NCBI GenBank assembly: GCA_964196565.1
Contig: CAXMUH010000037.1
Span: 1 to 52,958, forward strand
DNA from: 2-12-FULL-42-15 sp964196565
Lineage (GTDB): Bacteria > Pseudomonadota > Gammaproteobacteria > Coxiellales > Coxiellaceae
Length of the DNA stretch: 52,958 bases
Direction: 5' to 3'
How positions within the stretch are numbered: the stretch's first letter is position 1; the number at the start of each line of letters is the position of its first letter. Positions 33,632 to 41,692 of this stretch are shown piece by piece. The notes below the pieces were generated by a model, which saw only the letters and a program-made list of their open reading frames with translations, was not told where the DNA came from and made no database searches. A program made the translations under genes and the position numbers.

Positions 33632-36325
33632 ATGACTCAAAAATCGTCAGCGAAGCCTTTAATATTGGTCGATGGTTCATCCTATCTTTTTCGTGCCTAT
33701 TTCGCACTTCCCCCGCTAACCAATCCCGAAGGTGAAGCCACTGGAGCAATGTATGGTGTGCTGAATATGTTGCGTCGGCTGGTTAAAGATTATGATTCAG
33801 AGCATATTGTCGTCGTGTTCGATCCAAAGGGAAAAACATTTCGCAATGATTTATACCCAGACTATAAAGCCAACCGTACGGTGATGCCAGATGATTTGCG
33901 CGAACAAATCGCACCTCTGCATGTGATGATTAAAGCGCTTGGCTTTCCATTGGTGATTAAAGACGGTGTTGAGGCAGATGATGTGATCGGGACACTATCC
34001 AAGCAAGCGATAAGCGAAGGTATGTCAGTGGTTATTTCAACCGGTGATAAAGATATGGCGCAATTGGTGAATGATAAAGTCACTCTAATTAATACCATGA
34101 CCAATAAGCAATTGGATGTCAAAGGCGTTGAGGAAAAGTTTGGGGTTAAGCCCAATCAAATTATCGATTATTTAGCATTAGTGGGTGATACCTCGGACAA
34201 TATTCCAGGTGTGCCAAATGTAGGTCCTAAAACGGCTGCGAAATGGATTAAGCAATATGGCAGCTTAGATAATATTGTTAAATCTGCCGATGAGATTAAA
34301 GGTAAAGTGGGCGAAAACCTGCGTAATTTTCTCAGTGAGTTGCCATTATCGCGAGAGCTGGTCACCATTAAATTAGATGTTGCGTTATCGGACTCACCGA
34401 GCTCGCTGACTTTGGGTGAGCCAGATAATAAAAAACTGATCGAACTATTCTCACGTTATGGATTTAAAAATTGGTTGGCAGAGTTAGCGAATAAAGATGA
34501 AGTGCCAGCAAAAGAGAAGTTAAGTTATAAAGCTATTTTCAATAAAGATGAACTGGATAAAATAATAAAAGAAATCAAAGCCAAAAAACAATTTGCCTTT
34601 GATACAGAAACCACATCGATTGATGCAATGCAGGCAGAGTTGGTTGGTATATCCGTTGCCACCAATGAAAAAAATGCAGTATACATTCCATTGGCGCATG
34701 ATTATGAGGGGGCGCCACAACAATTATCACGTGAGCTGGTTTTAAAAGCGCTGCAACCCATATTTGATGACACTCAAATTACTATGATCGGTCAAAATTT
34801 AAAATACGACATGGAGGTTTTATTAAATTATGGAATTGAAGTAAAGAATCATTTAATCGATACCATGATTGAATCTTATGTTTTAAATAGCACGAGCAAT
34901 CGCCATGATTTAGATACCTTGGCATTAAAATATTTAAATCGCAATACGATTAAATTTGAAGAAGTCGCAGGTAAAGGCGTTAAGCAAAAAACCTTTAATG
35001 AAATTGAACTCGATGTGGCAACCGAATATGCAGCAGAAGATGCCGAGGTGACGTTCGCGCTGCACCACAAATTAAATGGCTTGCTGGATAAAGAGTCGGG
35101 ATTAAAAAAGGTGTTTAATGAAATTGATATGCCATTGGTTCCTATTTTAACTACAATGGAGCGCTGTGGGGTGTTAATTGATGCGGCTATGTTAAACAAG
35201 CAAAGTCAGACATTGGGCCAAAGAATCGATCAACTAGAGCAAAAAGCTTATGAAATTGCGGGAGCGGAATTTAACTTGGCCTCGCCCAAACAATTGCAAG
35301 AAATATTATTTGATAAATTAAAGCTGCCAATTTTAAAGAAAACCCCAGGCGGGCAAGCCTCAACGGCCGAGGGTGTGTTAACAGAATTGGCGTTGGATTT
35401 TCCACTGCCTAAGGTGATTATAGAGTATCGAACTTTAAGTAAATTAAAATCCACTTACACCGATCGGTTGCCCGAACAGATTGACCCAAACACCGGGCGT
35501 GTACATACCTCGTATAATCAAGCGGTAACGTCAACCGGGCGTTTGTCATCGAATAATCCCAATCTGCAAAATATTCCAATTCGAACCGAAGAAGGTCGCA
35601 AAATTCGTAAAGCGTTTATTGCACCCAAAGGCTATCAAATGATTGCAGCGGATTATTCGCAGATTGAACTTCGCATTATCGCTCATGTTTCTAAAGACCC
35701 TGGGTTGCTAAAAGCGTTTCGTGAAGGACAGGATGTGCATCGTGCAACCGCTGCTGAAGTTTTCAACGTTCCGATTGATAAAGTCACCAACGATCAGCGG
35801 CGTCATGCTAAAACCATTAATTTTGGTTTGTTATATGGCATGTCGGCGTTTGGTTTGTCTAAAAATTTGGGAATCTCTCGTGGTGATGCGCAAAACTACA
35901 TGGACACTTATTTTGAGCGTTATCCAAATGTGCATCAATATATGGAAGACACAGTAGTTTTTGCAAAAAAACACGGCTATGTTGAAACAATTTATGGTCG
36001 GCGAATTTATGTACCTGAAATTAATTCAAGCAATGGCATCCGTAAAAAAGCCGCGATGCGTGCAGCGATTAATGCGCCGATGCAAGGTAGTGCGGCGGAT
36101 GTTATTAAAATTGCTATGCTGTGTGTGGATGAATGGATCAGTAATAGTGGCCTCGATGTGAAAATGATTATGCAGGTGCACGATGAATTAATTTTGGAAG
36201 TAAAGGCAGATTTGGTTGATGATGCAGTGAAGCATTTGCGTGATTGTATGGAGGGGGCGCTTGAATTGTCCGTGCCATTATTGGTTGATGTGGGTGTTGG
36301 CCAAAATTGGGATGAGGCACACTAG
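33632..36325 (+). CDS. polA: DNA polymerase I
   Basis: A repair and Okazaki-fragment polymerase of 897 residues. The 5' nuclease domain (about 1-300) contains DNIPGVPNVGPKTAAKWI. The 3'-5' exonuclease is apparently active, with D324 and E326 in FDTETTS and a later YAAEDAEVT motif. Polymerase motif A has D674 (DYSQIELR), motif B is RRHAKTINFGLLYG, and motif C is VHDE with D851. All three activities should be present. Single-gene unit. Confidence 0.98.
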   Translation: MTQKSSAKPLILVDGSSYLFRAYFALPPLTNPEGEATGAMYGVLNMLRRLVKDYDSEHIVVVFDPKGKTFRNDLYPDYKANRTVMPDDLREQIAPLHVMIKALGFPLVIKDGVEADDVIGTLSKQAISEGMSVVISTGDKDMAQLVNDKVTLINTMTNKQLDVKGVEEKFGVKPNQIIDYLALVGDTSDNIPGVPNVGPKTAAKWIKQYGSLDNIVKSADEIKGKVGENLRNFLSELPLSRELVTIKLDVALSDSPSSLTLGEPDNKKLIELFSRYGFKNWLAELANKDEVPAKEKLSYKAIFNKDELDKIIKEIKAKKQFAFDTETTSIDAMQAELVGISVATNEKNAVYIPLAHDYEGAPQQLSRELVLKALQPIFDDTQITMIGQNLKYDMEVLLNYGIEVKNHLIDTMIESYVLNSTSNRHDLDTLALKYLNRNTIKFEEVAGKGVKQKTFNEIELDVATEYAAEDAEVTFALHHKLNGLLDKESGLKKVFNEIDMPLVPILTTMERCGVLIDAAMLNKQSQTLGQRIDQLEQKAYEIAGAEFNLASPKQLQEILFDKLKLPILKKTPGGQASTAEGVLTELALDFPLPKVIIEYRTLSKLKSTYTDRLPEQIDPNTGRVHTSYNQAVTSTGRLSSNNPNLQNIPIRTEEGRKIRKAFIAPKGYQMIAADYSQIELRIIAHVSKDPGLLKAFREGQDVHRATAAEVFNVPIDKVTNDQRRHAKTINFGLLYGMSAFGLSKNLGISRGDAQNYMDTYFERYPNVHQYMEDTVVFAKKHGYVETIYGRRIYVPEINSSNGIRKKAAMRAAINAPMQGSAADVIKIAMLCVDEWISNSGLDVKMIMQVHDELILEVKADLVDDAVKHLRDCMEGALELSVPLLVDVGVGQNWDEAH

Positions 36326-36395
36326 TATATTCAACGCCCACTGCAGACATTTGCATCTGCCTATAAATCGTGCTATAAAATTCAAGGAGTTAGGT

Positions 36396-36419
36396 ATGGA
36401 AAAGATACTTGATGGTTAA
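36396..36419 (+). other. seven-codon leader ORF before the multicopper oxidase gene
   Basis: ATG GAA AAG ATA CTT GAT GGT TAA follows AAGGAG by 6 nt and ends 21 nt before the oxidase ATG, which lacks an equally good ribosome site. It could be a translated leader that couples to the next gene, or a chance reading. Confidence 0.3.
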
Positions 36420-36440
36420 TTTAGCACAAGGGACAAGAAG

Positions 36441-37532
36441 ATGGAAAAAACCCCTCTAGCCGCCGTATTATGTATTGCAACTAGCCTTCTAATATCTACA
36501 GTTTTTGCAGCACCACCTCCTTCTTCTCCAGGAAAAGAAATTATTGATAATTCCGTGATTGTTCCTGGAACAAAAATTTTGCCTTATACGCGTGAAGGTG
36601 AGTGGAAGGTTTTTCGATTGGTCGCCGAACCAGTTAATCAGCTTATATTTAACAGTAAAATTGATAAGCTGACACCTTACGTCAAAAAGGCAAATAGATT
36701 TGTTGGTACTCAAGAAATGAAGTTACACCAGAAGAAACAAGTGCTATCTGGATGGGGTTATAACGGTCAAATACCAGGCCCTACGATTGTTGTACATAAA
36801 GGTGATCATGTAAAAATATTTGTCACCAATAAACTACCACAAGCGACAACGATTCATTGGCATGGCTTAATTGTGCCTAACAATCAGGACGGAACGGGTG
36901 GTACTAATCAGCCTGCGATAAGACCAGGTACAACTTCTGAATATCATTTTAAAATAAAACAAACGGGTACTTTTATGTATCACAGTGGTAATAATGATAC
37001 TGTACAAATAAGAAGAGGAATGGGCGGTTTTTTCATTGCGCTTTCTGATAAACCAGCGCCTAAAAACAGCAAAGATTTCGCTATCATGTTGCAGACGTTC
37101 ACCATTCCAGAAGGTGAAACAAAGCCTGTTGTTTTTTCGATGGACCCGAATTGGTTTACCTTTAATGGTTTAGTGGCGCCTAATTTTCCTGTGTTAAATG
37201 TCAAAGAAGGTGACCATGTAACTGTTCGATTCGGAAATTTAAGCGAGACATCGCATCCCATTCATCTTCATGGGTATACATTCCAAATTTCTGGTACGGA
37301 AGGTGGCCCAATTCCAAAATCGGCAAGATGGCCAGCTGCAACTGTGAATGTAGCACCAGGAGAAACTCGAGATATTTCCTTTGTTGCAGATAATCCAGGT
37401 TTGTGGCGCTTCCATTGTCATAAAGTTCTGCACATTGTTAATAATAATGCATACTGGAGCAAGCTTAAAAAATTAAAAGAGTTACCTGTCGGAGGAATGT
37501 TCACATACTTAGAAGTGGCTCCAAAAAAATAG
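36441..37532 (+). CDS. secreted two-domain multicopper oxidase-like protein with altered copper site
   Basis: A 363-residue exported protein with a signal peptide ending VFA|APPP (about residue 23). Two cupredoxin domains follow (about 75-205 and 225-362). Copper motifs are HWHG (H139, H141), YHSGNN (H181 but G183 where most family members have His), HPIHLHG (H272, H275, H277) and HCHKVLH (H325, C326, H327, H331). The usual axial Met/Leu five residues after the last His is Asn336. It is therefore a multicopper-oxidase relative whose trinuclear site may lack one ligand. Possible roles are Cu(I) oxidation or another oxidase activity; activity is uncertain. Confidence 0.85.
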   Translation: MEKTPLAAVLCIATSLLISTVFAAPPPSSPGKEIIDNSVIVPGTKILPYTREGEWKVFRLVAEPVNQLIFNSKIDKLTPYVKKANRFVGTQEMKLHQKKQVLSGWGYNGQIPGPTIVVHKGDHVKIFVTNKLPQATTIHWHGLIVPNNQDGTGGTNQPAIRPGTTSEYHFKIKQTGTFMYHSGNNDTVQIRRGMGGFFIALSDKPAPKNSKDFAIMLQTFTIPEGETKPVVFSMDPNWFTFNGLVAPNFPVLNVKEGDHVTVRFGNLSETSHPIHLHGYTFQISGTEGGPIPKSARWPAATVNVAPGETRDISFVADNPGLWRFHCHKVLHIVNNNAYWSKLKKLKELPVGGMFTYLEVAPKK

Positions 37533-37637
37533 AATAAGCTGCAGTAGTTGCAGCAGGTATAGTCATATGCTGGTCAATGCGCAAACTGTTAACATAGCTT
37601 TGCTGAAAGTACGGTTCCGAATGACGAAGCCTAAAAC

Positions 37638-38465
37638 TCACCTGCACTGCGTATGGTGATTTAATAAATTTTGATAATAAATAATCTCATCTTTTTTGCC
37701 TCGCTTTATCGCGCCGTTTAAATAGATGCGTATTTTTTTAATTAATATTTCAGTGGCGGCTTTTCGATTTTCTTCTGTGAGTGAATTTGAATTAAGAATT
37801 TTCTCTAATGCTTGAATGCGAAATCGATCCATGCCCCAGTATTTTTGTGACAGTTGATCGGGATGGCCGCCGTATTTAATGGTAAGTGGTTCCTCAATAA
37901 ATAAAACCGAATGCTTAGCACAAATGCGCAGCCATAAATCATAATCTTCACATGCGGGCAGTGATTCGTCGAATAAACCAATTTCATCAAAAATATCGCG
38001 ATGGATAATAACGCTGCTGGGTGAAATCGCACACATAGGCAGGCAATGTTTAAAAATATCACCGCCGGATTTTTGATGTTTTCGCATCGGATTGACTCTT
38101 ATCCCATTTCGAATCCACAGTTCCTCGGTATGACAAATTTGCTGATCGGAATGATTAAGCGCATTCATTTGTTGTTCGAGTTTTGTCGGCTGCCAGGCGT
38201 CATCGGAATCCAGAAAGGCAATCCATGGGTGAGATGCGTTAATGATGCCGGCGTTGCGTGCACAGCTAACCCCTTGATTAGGCTGATATACATAGCGTAT
38301 AGCCTTGCCATAGCTTGCTGTTAACGCTTTGGTGTCGTCTGTTCCACCGTCATCGATGACAATGATTTCATTCGGTGCTAGACTTTGTGCTATAACAGAA
38401 TTTAGCGCGCGCTTAAGGCAATAAGCGCGATTGTAAGTTGGAATGATGACACTGATGTGGTTCAT
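37638..38465 (-). CDS. family 2 glycosyltransferase
   Basis: A cytosolic GT-A fold transferase of 275 residues from ATG 38465. The N-terminus ISVIIPTYNRAYCLKRALNS is diagnostic, followed by EIIVIDDGGTDDT, the D-x-D metal motif region AFLDSDDAW, and the acceptor-side CEDYDLWLRI (E-D base motif). A longer reading from 38621 adds 52 unlike residues that overlap the divergent gene and is rejected. It probably adds a sugar to a surface polysaccharide. Single gene, divergent from the SMP-30-like gene. Confidence 0.9.
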   Translation of the reverse strand: MNHISVIIPTYNRAYCLKRALNSVIAQSLAPNEIIVIDDGGTDDTKALTASYGKAIRYVYQPNQGVSCARNAGIINASHPWIAFLDSDDAWQPTKLEQQMNALNHSDQQICHTEELWIRNGIRVNPMRKHQKSGGDIFKHCLPMCAISPSSVIIHRDIFDEIGLFDESLPACEDYDLWLRICAKHSVLFIEEPLTIKYGGHPDQLSQKYWGMDRFRIQALEKILNSNSLTEENRKAATEILIKKIRIYLNGAIKRGKKDEIIYYQNLLNHHTQCR

Positions 38466-38496
38466 ATCGAGCAAAATAACATAAAAAGGTACGATG

Positions 38497-39366
38497 ATGA
38501 AGGTTGAATGTATTTGGAATGGTCCTGCGGATTTAGGTGAAGGTCCATTATGGCATCCAGATGAAAAGGTTTTATATTTTATTGATATCGTAAAAAAATC
38601 TTTGCACCGTTTGGATCCCAAAACATCAGAGCATCAGTCTTGGCAAATGCCGGATTATATTGGCAGTGTGGTGGCGCGTAAAAGTGGCGGCTTACTAGCA
38701 ACTGTGGGCCAATATGTGGTTGCCGTTGATATGCCCTCTGGGAAATTAACGGAATTGGTAAAAGTCATTCCCGATGGTCGTCCAGATTTACGTATGAATG
38801 ATGGCAAGGTCGATCGAATGGGGCGTTTCTGGATTGGCGTTGCCAGTGTGGATACTGAAAATCCACAAGGCGGATTATTTCGCTATGATCCGGATGGTAA
38901 TTTAGCGCGAATGGAAGAGGACATTACGATTTCTAACGGTTTAGGTTGGTCTGTCGATAATAAAACGTTTTATTATACCGATGGATTAAAATACCGCATT
39001 TATGCTTATGATTTTGATTTGGCCAGCGGAGATATTAGTAATCAACGCATTTTTATGCAGCTGGATAAATCGGCGATTGAGCCCGATGGTTTAACCGTTG
39101 ACTCAGAAGGTTATGTTTGGGAGGCGCAATGGGCGAGCTCTAAAGTTTTTCGCTACGCGCCCGATGGTTCGCTGGATCAAGAAGTTGATATGCCGGTGCT
39201 ACGTCCGACCAGTTGCATTATTGGCGGTGAAAATCTTGATACATTGTATATTACTTCTTGTTCGTTATCGATCGGTGAAACAGAACGATTAGCCACGCCC
39301 GCTGGTGGAATTTTTGCAATTAAACTGAATGTGAAGGGATTGCCAGAGCCTTATTTTGCCGGGTGA
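38497..39366 (+). CDS. SMP-30/gluconolactonase-family sugar lactonase
   Basis: A six-bladed beta-propeller of 289 residues from the second of two adjacent ATGs, chosen for spacing to AAAGG. The metal ligands are recognisable: E in LGEGPLWH, N in RMNDGKVDRMGRFWIG, N in TISNGLGWS and D in EPDGLTVDSEG. Members hydrolyse aldonolactones or are regucalcin-like. The physiological substrate is not evident. It stands alone between the glycosyltransferase and a convergent membrane operon. Confidence 0.92.
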   Translation: MKVECIWNGPADLGEGPLWHPDEKVLYFIDIVKKSLHRLDPKTSEHQSWQMPDYIGSVVARKSGGLLATVGQYVVAVDMPSGKLTELVKVIPDGRPDLRMNDGKVDRMGRFWIGVASVDTENPQGGLFRYDPDGNLARMEEDITISNGLGWSVDNKTFYYTDGLKYRIYAYDFDLASGDISNQRIFMQLDKSAIEPDGLTVDSEGYVWEAQWASSKVFRYAPDGSLDQEVDMPVLRPTSCIIGGENLDTLYITSCSLSIGETERLATPAGGIFAIKLNVKGLPEPYFAG

Positions 39367-39378
39367 ATAGCATTTTAT

Positions 39379-39843
39379 TTACACCGGCCGATTGGTCATA
39401 AAATAAAATACTACAATTAGGCTTAAAAAAGCGGGTATACCTAAAATCCACCAGGTATTAAAGTGTTGATAATAAACTTTAGGTAAAGGCTGATTTAATT
39501 TTACAGCGCTACAGGCTATATCACGACATTTAATTTGTAAATACACCACTGGAAACCAACAGATACCGGCAATGACGTAGCCAATGATTGAACCCAGTAT
39601 CCAAAGTTCCGTGAAACTATATCCTTTTAAATAAACCATCCACAATCCAGTGGCGGCTTGAATAAGCCCCGACGTTCCAGTAAAACACCAGTCAGCAAAC
39701 ACGACTTGTTGAGTGGCTTTAGCGATGAGTTTTATATCAGATTGCCGATTGACTAACATCATATACAGTGCTGTGCCAATGCCGACGCCAAATAATATCA
39801 TCGCGCTGATGACATGAATTATTTTAAGCCAATTATATAACAT
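39379..39843 (-). CDS. DUF2269 integral membrane protein
   Basis: A 154-residue protein with four predicted helices. MLYNWLKIIHVISAMILFGVG, LADWCFTGTSGLIQAATGL-like segments (here VFADWCFTGTSG) and GICWFPVVYLQIKCRD match my memory of DUF2269 proteins. Its ATG shares one nucleotide with the stop of the SDR-DoxX gene (TAATG), so it is translationally coupled. A longer reading from 39930 lies inside that gene and is rejected. Histidines near helix ends (KIIHVISA) could bind heme, as in some four-helix membrane proteins, but this is speculative. Confidence 0.85.
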   Translation of the reverse strand: MLYNWLKIIHVISAMILFGVGIGTALYMMLVNRQSDIKLIAKATQQVVFADWCFTGTSGLIQAATGLWMVYLKGYSFTELWILGSIIGYVIAGICWFPVVYLQIKCRDIACSAVKLNQPLPKVYYQHFNTWWILGIPAFLSLIVVFYFMTNRPV

Positions 39844-41135
39844 TAGCGTTTTGACCCCATCGCCATCATTACAAGGGTTGCAGCAACGATTGGAATATTT
39901 TTTATCATTGGTGCAAAAGGATGAAGCCAATAGCTCGGTAATTTGATTGCAACAATAATGCTATAGATAATGATCAATAAAATTTGCAAAGTTCCAAAAA
40001 TTCGAAGTCGATAATTGAAAAAAAGTAATAACCCGAAAATAATATCAATTAAGCTCGAAATAGCGAGCAGAGGCGTTTGCAGGGATCCTGTGATGCCTGC
40101 AGCATTTAACAATTCAAAGCTTATGGCATGCGGATAAAAAAACCAGCTGGTTAATCCGCTAAATAACCACATAAAACTTAAAGATAGGCGCAATAACGGC
40201 GCCAAAAAATAAAGTTTAGCATGCCAACGGTCTTGTACCCCACTCATGACGCGATACAGGCCTTGGTGAAAAGATTGGGGTTTGATATGCAGTTGGGTTT
40301 CAATCTTAACAAGCGCATCAGGTTTACCAAGATTATCTTGTGAAAGCATAAAATAACCGGTGCTATTGATGGCTGTAGATTGAAAAATATCACCTATTTT
40401 GCATAAGCTTTTAATGAAAAATAATGGGATCGATAATACTCTAGCCTTAGCGAAACCAAGCCACGCTCGGGTTTTTTGCAGGATTTGTTTTAAAGATAAA
40501 GTTTCAGGGCCAACCGCTTCAATAAGCTGTTTGCCTTTTAATTCTAGGGAATTTACCACCATGCATGCTAAGTCATTAATATGAATGGGTTGTAGTTTTT
40601 GCTGACCGTTTCCAGGCGTTGGCAAAATAAACGGTAAGCCAGATAGCCCGCGAAATAGTGAGGTGCCACCATAGGTGCCTTGGCCATACACTAAAGAAGG
40701 ACGAAAAATAACGCTATCGCAATCGAGTGATTGCAAATGTTTTTCAGCATTTAATTTGCTGGCAGCATAATCGATATTGACTTTATCACAGCCCAGCGCT
40801 GAGATGTGAATGATTTTGTTAATGTTAGATTTTCGCGCTAGATCAAATAAAAAGTTGGTATGTTCTGCGTGAATTTTCCACATGATTTTTTTGCTGCGAG
40901 CACGAAATATACCCACGCAATTAATAAGAACATCAGCCTGTTGCAATGCTGATTCTAACTCTTGTATTTGTTCTTTAATCAAAAAGTCACAGTGGATCGT
41001 TTGCATATTAGGAAATATATCTTTTAATTGTTTGGCATTGCGGGCACAGGCGATGACTTTATGACCCTTTGCTAACAATGCTTGAATAATTTCTCGGGCG
41101 ATAAATCCATTGGCTCCGGTGACGAATATTTTCAT
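39843..41135 (-). CDS. SDR oxidoreductase fused to a DoxX-like membrane domain
   Basis: A 430-residue fusion from ATG 41135 (GAGG 5 nt upstream). The N-terminal ~290 residues are an atypical SDR/NmrA-like domain: GANGFIARE nucleotide motif, INCVGIFRA, IIHISALGC and YAASK. The C-terminal ~130 residues contain four hydrophobic helices (LSLSFMWLFSGLTSWFFYP; LLAISSLIDIIFGLLLFF; IFGTLQILLIIIYSIIVAI; NIPIVAATLVMMAMG) resembling DoxX. It overlaps the downstream DUF2269 gene by 1 nt and follows a second small membrane protein gene after 7 nt. The three probably form a membrane redox complex; this is inference. Confidence 0.85.
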   Translation of the reverse strand: MKIFVTGANGFIAREIIQALLAKGHKVIACARNAKQLKDIFPNMQTIHCDFLIKEQIQELESALQQADVLINCVGIFRARSKKIMWKIHAEHTNFLFDLARKSNINKIIHISALGCDKVNIDYAASKLNAEKHLQSLDCDSVIFRPSLVYGQGTYGGTSLFRGLSGLPFILPTPGNGQQKLQPIHINDLACMVVNSLELKGKQLIEAVGPETLSLKQILQKTRAWLGFAKARVLSIPLFFIKSLCKIGDIFQSTAINSTGYFMLSQDNLGKPDALVKIETQLHIKPQSFHQGLYRVMSGVQDRWHAKLYFLAPLLRLSLSFMWLFSGLTSWFFYPHAISFELLNAAGITGSLQTPLLAISSLIDIIFGLLLFFNYRLRIFGTLQILLIIIYSIIVAIKLPSYWLHPFAPMIKNIPIVAATLVMMAMGSKR

Positions 41136-41142
41136 TAAAGCC

Positions 41143-41589
41143 TCATAATAAATACGTTTTATGCATGACAGCATCATGCACGATTAATATCAAAAAAATA
41201 AAAATCAGAATATTAATAGCGTGATAGCTTTTTTTAAAGCTAAACGGTTTATCCGTTTTGAGTCTGGAGTAATTAATCCATTTGATAATGAGTTGCACAA
41301 TCCAGGCAACGGTTGTGAGACTAAATAATAAATAAGCGGCCATTATCCAGGGTGTGTTAAATTGAAGTTTTGCTGGATGCACCAAGAGGCTGCCGGTAAT
41401 GATGGATGCAACCAGTAAAATAAAAATTATCCCATCAGCATATTGATTAAAACGATAGGCATAGTGCAGCAGTGATTTGTCCTTTGTGGTGAGGCTATAG
41501 GTCAGATAAAAATAATTAGCTACCAAAAGACCGGCAAAGGTGATTGCAGAAATAATATGTAGAAACTTTATGATATCGATAGTATTCAT
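41143..41589 (-). CDS. small four-helix membrane protein, DUF2269/CopD-like
   Basis: A 148-residue protein with four hydrophobic helices. Its first helix, IDIIKFLHIISAITFAGLLVANYFYL, resembles that of the DUF2269 protein two genes downstream (LKIIHVISA). The last helix contains ILIVHDAVMH. A histidine appears in helix 1 and near the end of helix 4. It is the first gene of the three-gene operon. Probably a diverged paralogue of the DUF2269 protein. Function unknown. Confidence 0.75.
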   Translation of the reverse strand: MNTIDIIKFLHIISAITFAGLLVANYFYLTYSLTTKDKSLLHYAYRFNQYADGIIFILLVASIITGSLLVHPAKLQFNTPWIMAAYLLFSLTTVAWIVQLIIKWINYSRLKTDKPFSFKKSYHAINILIFIFLILIVHDAVMHKTYLL

Positions 41590-41692
41590 TAACTTGTATT
41601 GTAATATATCTCTTTAGCATGCTGTAAATTATAGCATACGCATGTCATAATTCACAAGAATGACTACTAATAACGCCACGGGGGGTGTCAAA

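Noticed and set aside
38466..38621. N-terminal extension of the glycosyltransferase
   Set aside because: The extra 52 residues overlap the divergent SMP-30-like gene and are unlike family 2 glycosyltransferases, which start at the ISVIIPTYN strand.
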